From JAEXZL01 sp049943125 (GTDB lineage Bacteria; Bacillota; Clostridia; Clostridiales; Clostridiaceae), in the NCBI RefSeq assembly GCF_049943125.1, contig NZ_CP188040.1:2046001-2110000 (forward strand): DNA of 64,000 bases, in the 5' to 3' direction. A program made the position numbers and the translations under genes. Positions within the stretch are counted from its first letter, which is position 1, and every line of letters starts with the position of its first letter. The notes under the pieces were generated by a model, which was not told the DNA's origin, searched no databases, and saw only the letters and a program-made list of their open reading frames with translations. Positions 60,953-64,000 of the stretch are shown here, one piece after another.

Positions 60953-62854
60953 TTATATATCTAAAAGATTTTTCTTGTAGGAATCATAGATTTTTCTAAG
61001 AACATCCATCTTATAGTCCAGTTCTATTTGTAGAGCAGACACCTTTTCATAATCTTCAGCAGCTGTTGCCTCTCTTATTTTTGTAAATAAGCTCTTGCTG
61101 GTATAGGTATCCTTCATTAGATAATGCCTAAGCTCATTAATAGCCATCCAGTTGGATATATCTAAATCTAAAGATTTTTCAAGGGTATGAAGAGCTTTGT
61201 AGGAGCGAACCTCTCCCATATAGCTATTCATTATTTTATGCTCTATTTCAGTTAGCCAGCGAGATTGAACGGTTATGGCATAGGATTCAATGGCGCGATC
61301 CGTGAAGGCTGAGCTTCTCTTAAGAGCCTCCAGCTTTTCAGGATATTTTTTGAAGGAGGAAAGATTCTCATAAACTGTCGAAGGAGCCTTCCCAAAGAAG
61401 CTATTTCTTTCTTCCTCGGTGTAATCCTCAAATACATCCTCTTCTGATCTATAGGCTCTGTCTGTATCTAAATAATCCCCAGCTTCACCAGGCTTCTTTG
61501 ATAATTCCTTTAATAATTCATCCTCATCCTTGCCACTGCTTAAAGCATAAATTACACCGTCAAGCATGGCTAGGTAACCAGCGGACAAAGCTAGATAGGT
61601 ATTGGTATGAGGATTAGGAGCTCTAAGCTCAAATCTTGTTGCTAATGGATTATTTTCATCTCTAATAAGTCCAGCGAGCACAGTTCTATTCCTTGAAGGA
61701 ATTGCAGTACTGTGACCTAGAGATGTAACAATACATACTGGAGCTTCATAGCCGGGCTTTAATCGTCTTAAGGAATCATTGGTTGCAGATACAAAAGGAT
61801 TAACTATCTCATAGTTCTTAAGAAGTCCCATTATAGCACCATAGCCTATGGTACTGAGAAAATGATCCTTAGTTGCAGTAAATAGGTTAATAAGCTTACC
61901 GTTTTTTAGCTTCAACGCCATACCCATGTGAGTATGCTCTCCATTTCCTGCAACTCCTTCAATTGGCTTTGCCATAAAGCTTACTTCTAGACCATGTCTT
62001 CTGAAGGTTTCCTTTACAATAGTCCTTATAAATAGTTCGTTATCTGCAGCTTGAATTGCTTCATCGAATTTCCAATCTATCTCTAGCTGCTCCATGATAT
62101 GATTGAAACGTCCCGTTTCATCCAGCTTCCCTTGAACACCACCAACCTCTTTATGACCCATTTCAGGATTGAAGCCGTAGTATTCCAGCATGAGCATGCA
62201 TTCCTCTAAGGCTGTTCTAACATCACCTTTTGTACGTGCCCAATACTGCTCCTTCAGTACCTGTGAGGTGGAAAGCTCTTCCGTTTCAGAAAGGTCGTTA
62301 GGAGTTTTAACCCAGAATTCTAGCTCTGTAGCAGCAGTTGCTTTGATATCTTCTATGTCATCTAGAGTAATCTTATAGTTTTCAAGAAAATGTGGATGTT
62401 TTTTCAGAAGGTCAAGTAGATTGCTTTTAAAGGTTTCAATGGAAGCCTTAAGGATATGTCTTGAATCAACAGACTTATTTTCATGCTTTAAGAAGCAGGG
62501 AATCCTAAGGGTCCCTACAGGCTTATTAGTTGCATCATCAATAAGGTCATAGTTATAATCTACAAACCAATTACAATTTAAATCTACAACCATATCAGTT
62601 TTAGCATTATTTAAGTCAGCAATTCCTGGTAGCCACACAGAGGAGCCATCGGTCTGGGCTGCTATTCCGTGAAGAAAGCTGTTAATATCCTCAAGAAATA
62701 CTTTTATAGGTATCTTTTCATCTGTATCATTTCCTGCAAGGTCTACTCCAACTAGAGAAACAAATTTAATCTCAGGATGAGCCTGGAGTAATTTCCTTAA
62801 GGTTTCTTCTTCATGGTTTGACTTTGGAATTGTGTAAATTAAATCTTTATACAT
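60953..62854 (-). CDS. glnA: Glutamine synthetase, long clostridial form
   Basis: 633-residue cytosolic enzyme making glutamine from glutamate, ammonia and ATP. The beta-grasp domain is followed by the catalytic barrel with metal and substrate motifs: ELEFWVKTPND, GHKEVGGVQGK, GNGEHTHMG (replacing the usual GSGMHVH), SRNRTVLAG and RFELRAPNPHTNTYLALSA. An extra helical C-terminal region of about 160 residues makes it longer than GSI-alpha (about 445) and shorter than GSIII (about 700). No NRTIGHPE-type adenylylation site was noticed. No Shine-Dalgarno box is visible before the ATG, which is unusual in this window. Confidence 0.9.
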   Translation of the reverse strand: MYKDLIYTIPKSNHEEETLRKLLQAHPEIKFVSLVGVDLAGNDTDEKIPIKVFLEDINSFLHGIAAQTDGSSVWLPGIADLNNAKTDMVVDLNCNWFVDYNYDLIDDATNKPVGTLRIPCFLKHENKSVDSRHILKASIETFKSNLLDLLKKHPHFLENYKITLDDIEDIKATAATELEFWVKTPNDLSETEELSTSQVLKEQYWARTKGDVRTALEECMLMLEYYGFNPEMGHKEVGGVQGKLDETGRFNHIMEQLEIDWKFDEAIQAADNELFIRTIVKETFRRHGLEVSFMAKPIEGVAGNGEHTHMGMALKLKNGKLINLFTATKDHFLSTIGYGAIMGLLKNYEIVNPFVSATNDSLRRLKPGYEAPVCIVTSLGHSTAIPSRNRTVLAGLIRDENNPLATRFELRAPNPHTNTYLALSAGYLAMLDGVIYALSSGKDEDELLKELSKKPGEAGDYLDTDRAYRSEEDVFEDYTEEERNSFFGKAPSTVYENLSSFKKYPEKLEALKRSSAFTDRAIESYAITVQSRWLTEIEHKIMNSYMGEVRSYKALHTLEKSLDLDISNWMAINELRHYLMKDTYTSKSLFTKIREATAAEDYEKVSALQIELDYKMDVLRKIYDSYKKNLLDI

Positions 62855-63247
62855 AATCGCGGCATATAATTTTGTGGGAAACTATAAGCCTTGTCACTTC
62901 CTTTCTTTATTATATTAAATTGATGAATTTAATAAAATAAAGCGGTTAAATCATATAAAAATTGTATATTAGCTTCCGGGACAAGTCAATAATCGTATGA
63001 AAAAAATGATAATTTAAAAAAATATTCGTGTTTTCTAGGTGCTTGCTATTTTTTGAAAACCGTTGCAGCTGATTTGTTTTTAACAAAATTGTAATATAAA
63101 TATAAGAAATTAAGAATATAAATAACAAAGACATCAATTATCTACTTATACATAATTCTAGATATTAATTATTATATGGTAATATAATAGAAAAAGGGAT
63201 AAAATATTTATAGATACAGGAACTTTTGCTAGTATGGAGTGATTCTT
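62855..63247. other. 393-bp divergent intergenic region
   Basis: AT-rich spacer between divergent glnA and murI. A TATAAT at 63183-63188 is a possible murI -10 without a good -35. I looked for a glutamine-type RNA motif in the glnA leader and recognised none. Confidence 0.4.
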
Positions 63248-64000
63248 ATGAAATTTTCAAAAGAAAGTCCCATTGGATTCTTCGATTCTGGTGTGGGTGG
63301 CCTAAGCGTATTGAAGAAGGCTATAGAGCTCATGCCTGAAGAAAATTATATATATTTTGGAGACTCAAAAAATGCACCTTACGGAGGTAGACCCACGGAA
63401 GAGGTAAGAGAGCTGACCTTTAAGGCAGTAGAATTTTTACTTCAGAAGGGGGTTAAGGCAGTGGTTGTGGCATGCAACACTGCTACTAGTGCTGCAATTA
63501 ATGAGCTTAGGGAAAAATACGCTCATCTCCCTATAATAGGTATAGAGCCTGCTCTAAAGCCAGCAGTGAAGAGCTGTGATAGTGGTAAAATTATAATAAT
63601 GGCTACAAATGTTACTTTAAAGGAAAAGAAATTCAATGCTCTGATGAAGAGCCTCGCTGAGCAGGAAGGCTGTTTAAACAGAATAATACCACTGCCATGC
63701 CCTGGACTTGTAGAATATGTGGAAAACGGAAAGACAGAGGGGGAAGAGGTAAGAGGGTTTTTGAATGGAAAATTAGCCCCTTATCTAGGTGAACGTATTT
63801 CTTCTATAGTTTTAGGTTGTACTCACTATCCATTTGTAAGAGAGACAATATCAGAGCTGGTGGGAAAAGAAGTACAAATAATTGATGGAAGTGAAGGAAC
63901 CGTTAGAGAGCTTAAGAGAAAGCTTGAAGAAAAGGAATTAAGGAATTTAGAAGGAAACAAGGGTAATGTTATTATATACAATTCTTCGGAAAATGAAGAG
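63248..64000 (+). CDS. murI: Glutamate racemase (partial, runs off the window)
   Basis: The first 251 codons are in the window with no stop. It interconverts L- and D-glutamate for peptidoglycan. The N-terminal signature is IGFFDSGVGGLSVLKK, the first catalytic cysteine is in VVACNTATSA and the second in VLGCTHYPFVRE. The substrate-binding YFGDSKNAPYGGR is present. The usual length is about 260-270 residues, so only the end is missing. The ATG at 63248 has GGAGTG 6 nt upstream. Confidence 0.96.
   Translation, partial: MKFSKESPIGFFDSGVGGLSVLKKAIELMPEENYIYFGDSKNAPYGGRPTEEVRELTFKAVEFLLQKGVKAVVVACNTATSAAINELREKYAHLPIIGIEPALKPAVKSCDSGKIIIMATNVTLKEKKFNALMKSLAEQEGCLNRIIPLPCPGLVEYVENGKTEGEEVRGFLNGKLAPYLGERISSIVLGCTHYPFVRETISELVGKEVQIIDGSEGTVRELKRKLEEKELRNLEGNKGNVIIYNSSENEE

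Overview
The window is AT-rich, densely packed chromosomal DNA with strong AGGAGG-type ribosome binding sites. It carries two T-box leaders, a yybP-ykoY and a cobalamin riboswitch, a type II pantothenate kinase, a flavodiiron protein, an M3 oligoendopeptidase and an atypical long glutamine synthetase. Together these point to an anaerobic low-GC Firmicute of the Clostridium type. I see no insertion sequence, prophage, integrase or CRISPR array; the window reads as core chromosome plus a few unusual loci.

Layout. 1-5.7 kb: hydroxyacid dehydrogenase, small alarmone synthetase, SDR, GRAM-like protein and a MecA-N type penicillin-binding lipoprotein. 5.7-12 kb: Rieske oxidoreductase, amino acid permease, UbiA-type prenyltransferase with a probable non-canonical start, a GlpA-like oxidoreductase and a lone tRNA-Glu(CTC). 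12-19 kb: EamA transporter, secreted or membrane-anchored ComEC-like metallohydrolase, CHAP/peptidoglycan-binding protein, HAD nucleotidase and polysaccharide deacetylase. 19-27 kb: aldo/keto reductase, topoisomerase III, then an O2/NO defence group: a four-cysteine FNR-like regulator, a BFD-like [2Fe-2S] protein, a flavodiiron protein with an FNR/CRP-type palindrome centred near -41.5, and RIC/ScdA. 27-36 kb: a Mn2+-type riboswitch ahead of a P-type ATPase, a thioesterase-pantothenate kinase pair, a Ser/Thr kinase and, convergent to it, two overlapping genes of carboxypeptidase-regulatory beta-sandwich repeats. 36-43 kb: cytoplasmic alpha-amylase followed after 11 bp by cobC-cobU-cobS, then a cobalamin riboswitch and a BtuFCD-type transporter. 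43-53 kb: alanine-specific T-box with alaA, oligoendopeptidase, esterase, SLC13/ArsB-type permease, tyrosine T-box with tyrS and an FMN-binding lipoprotein. 53-64 kb: map, a nuclease-fold protein, SDR, a membrane-anchored MutS-like ATPase, a cysteine-rich copper-type four-helix protein, a small gene behind two LexA boxes, an HD-GYP protein, a zinc-ribbon protein, long-form glutamine synthetase and the start of murI.

The genes work together in several small modules: gas/radical detoxification (22.8-26.3 kb), corrinoid salvage and uptake (37.7-42.9 kb), amino-acid-starvation control by T-boxes, and cell wall synthesis (PBP, deacetylase, CHAP protein, glutamate racemase). The least explained loci are the two-LexA-box promoter driving a single small YciI-like gene, the beta-sandwich protein split across a TAATG junction next to a kinase, and the MutS-like ATPase with transmembrane segments.
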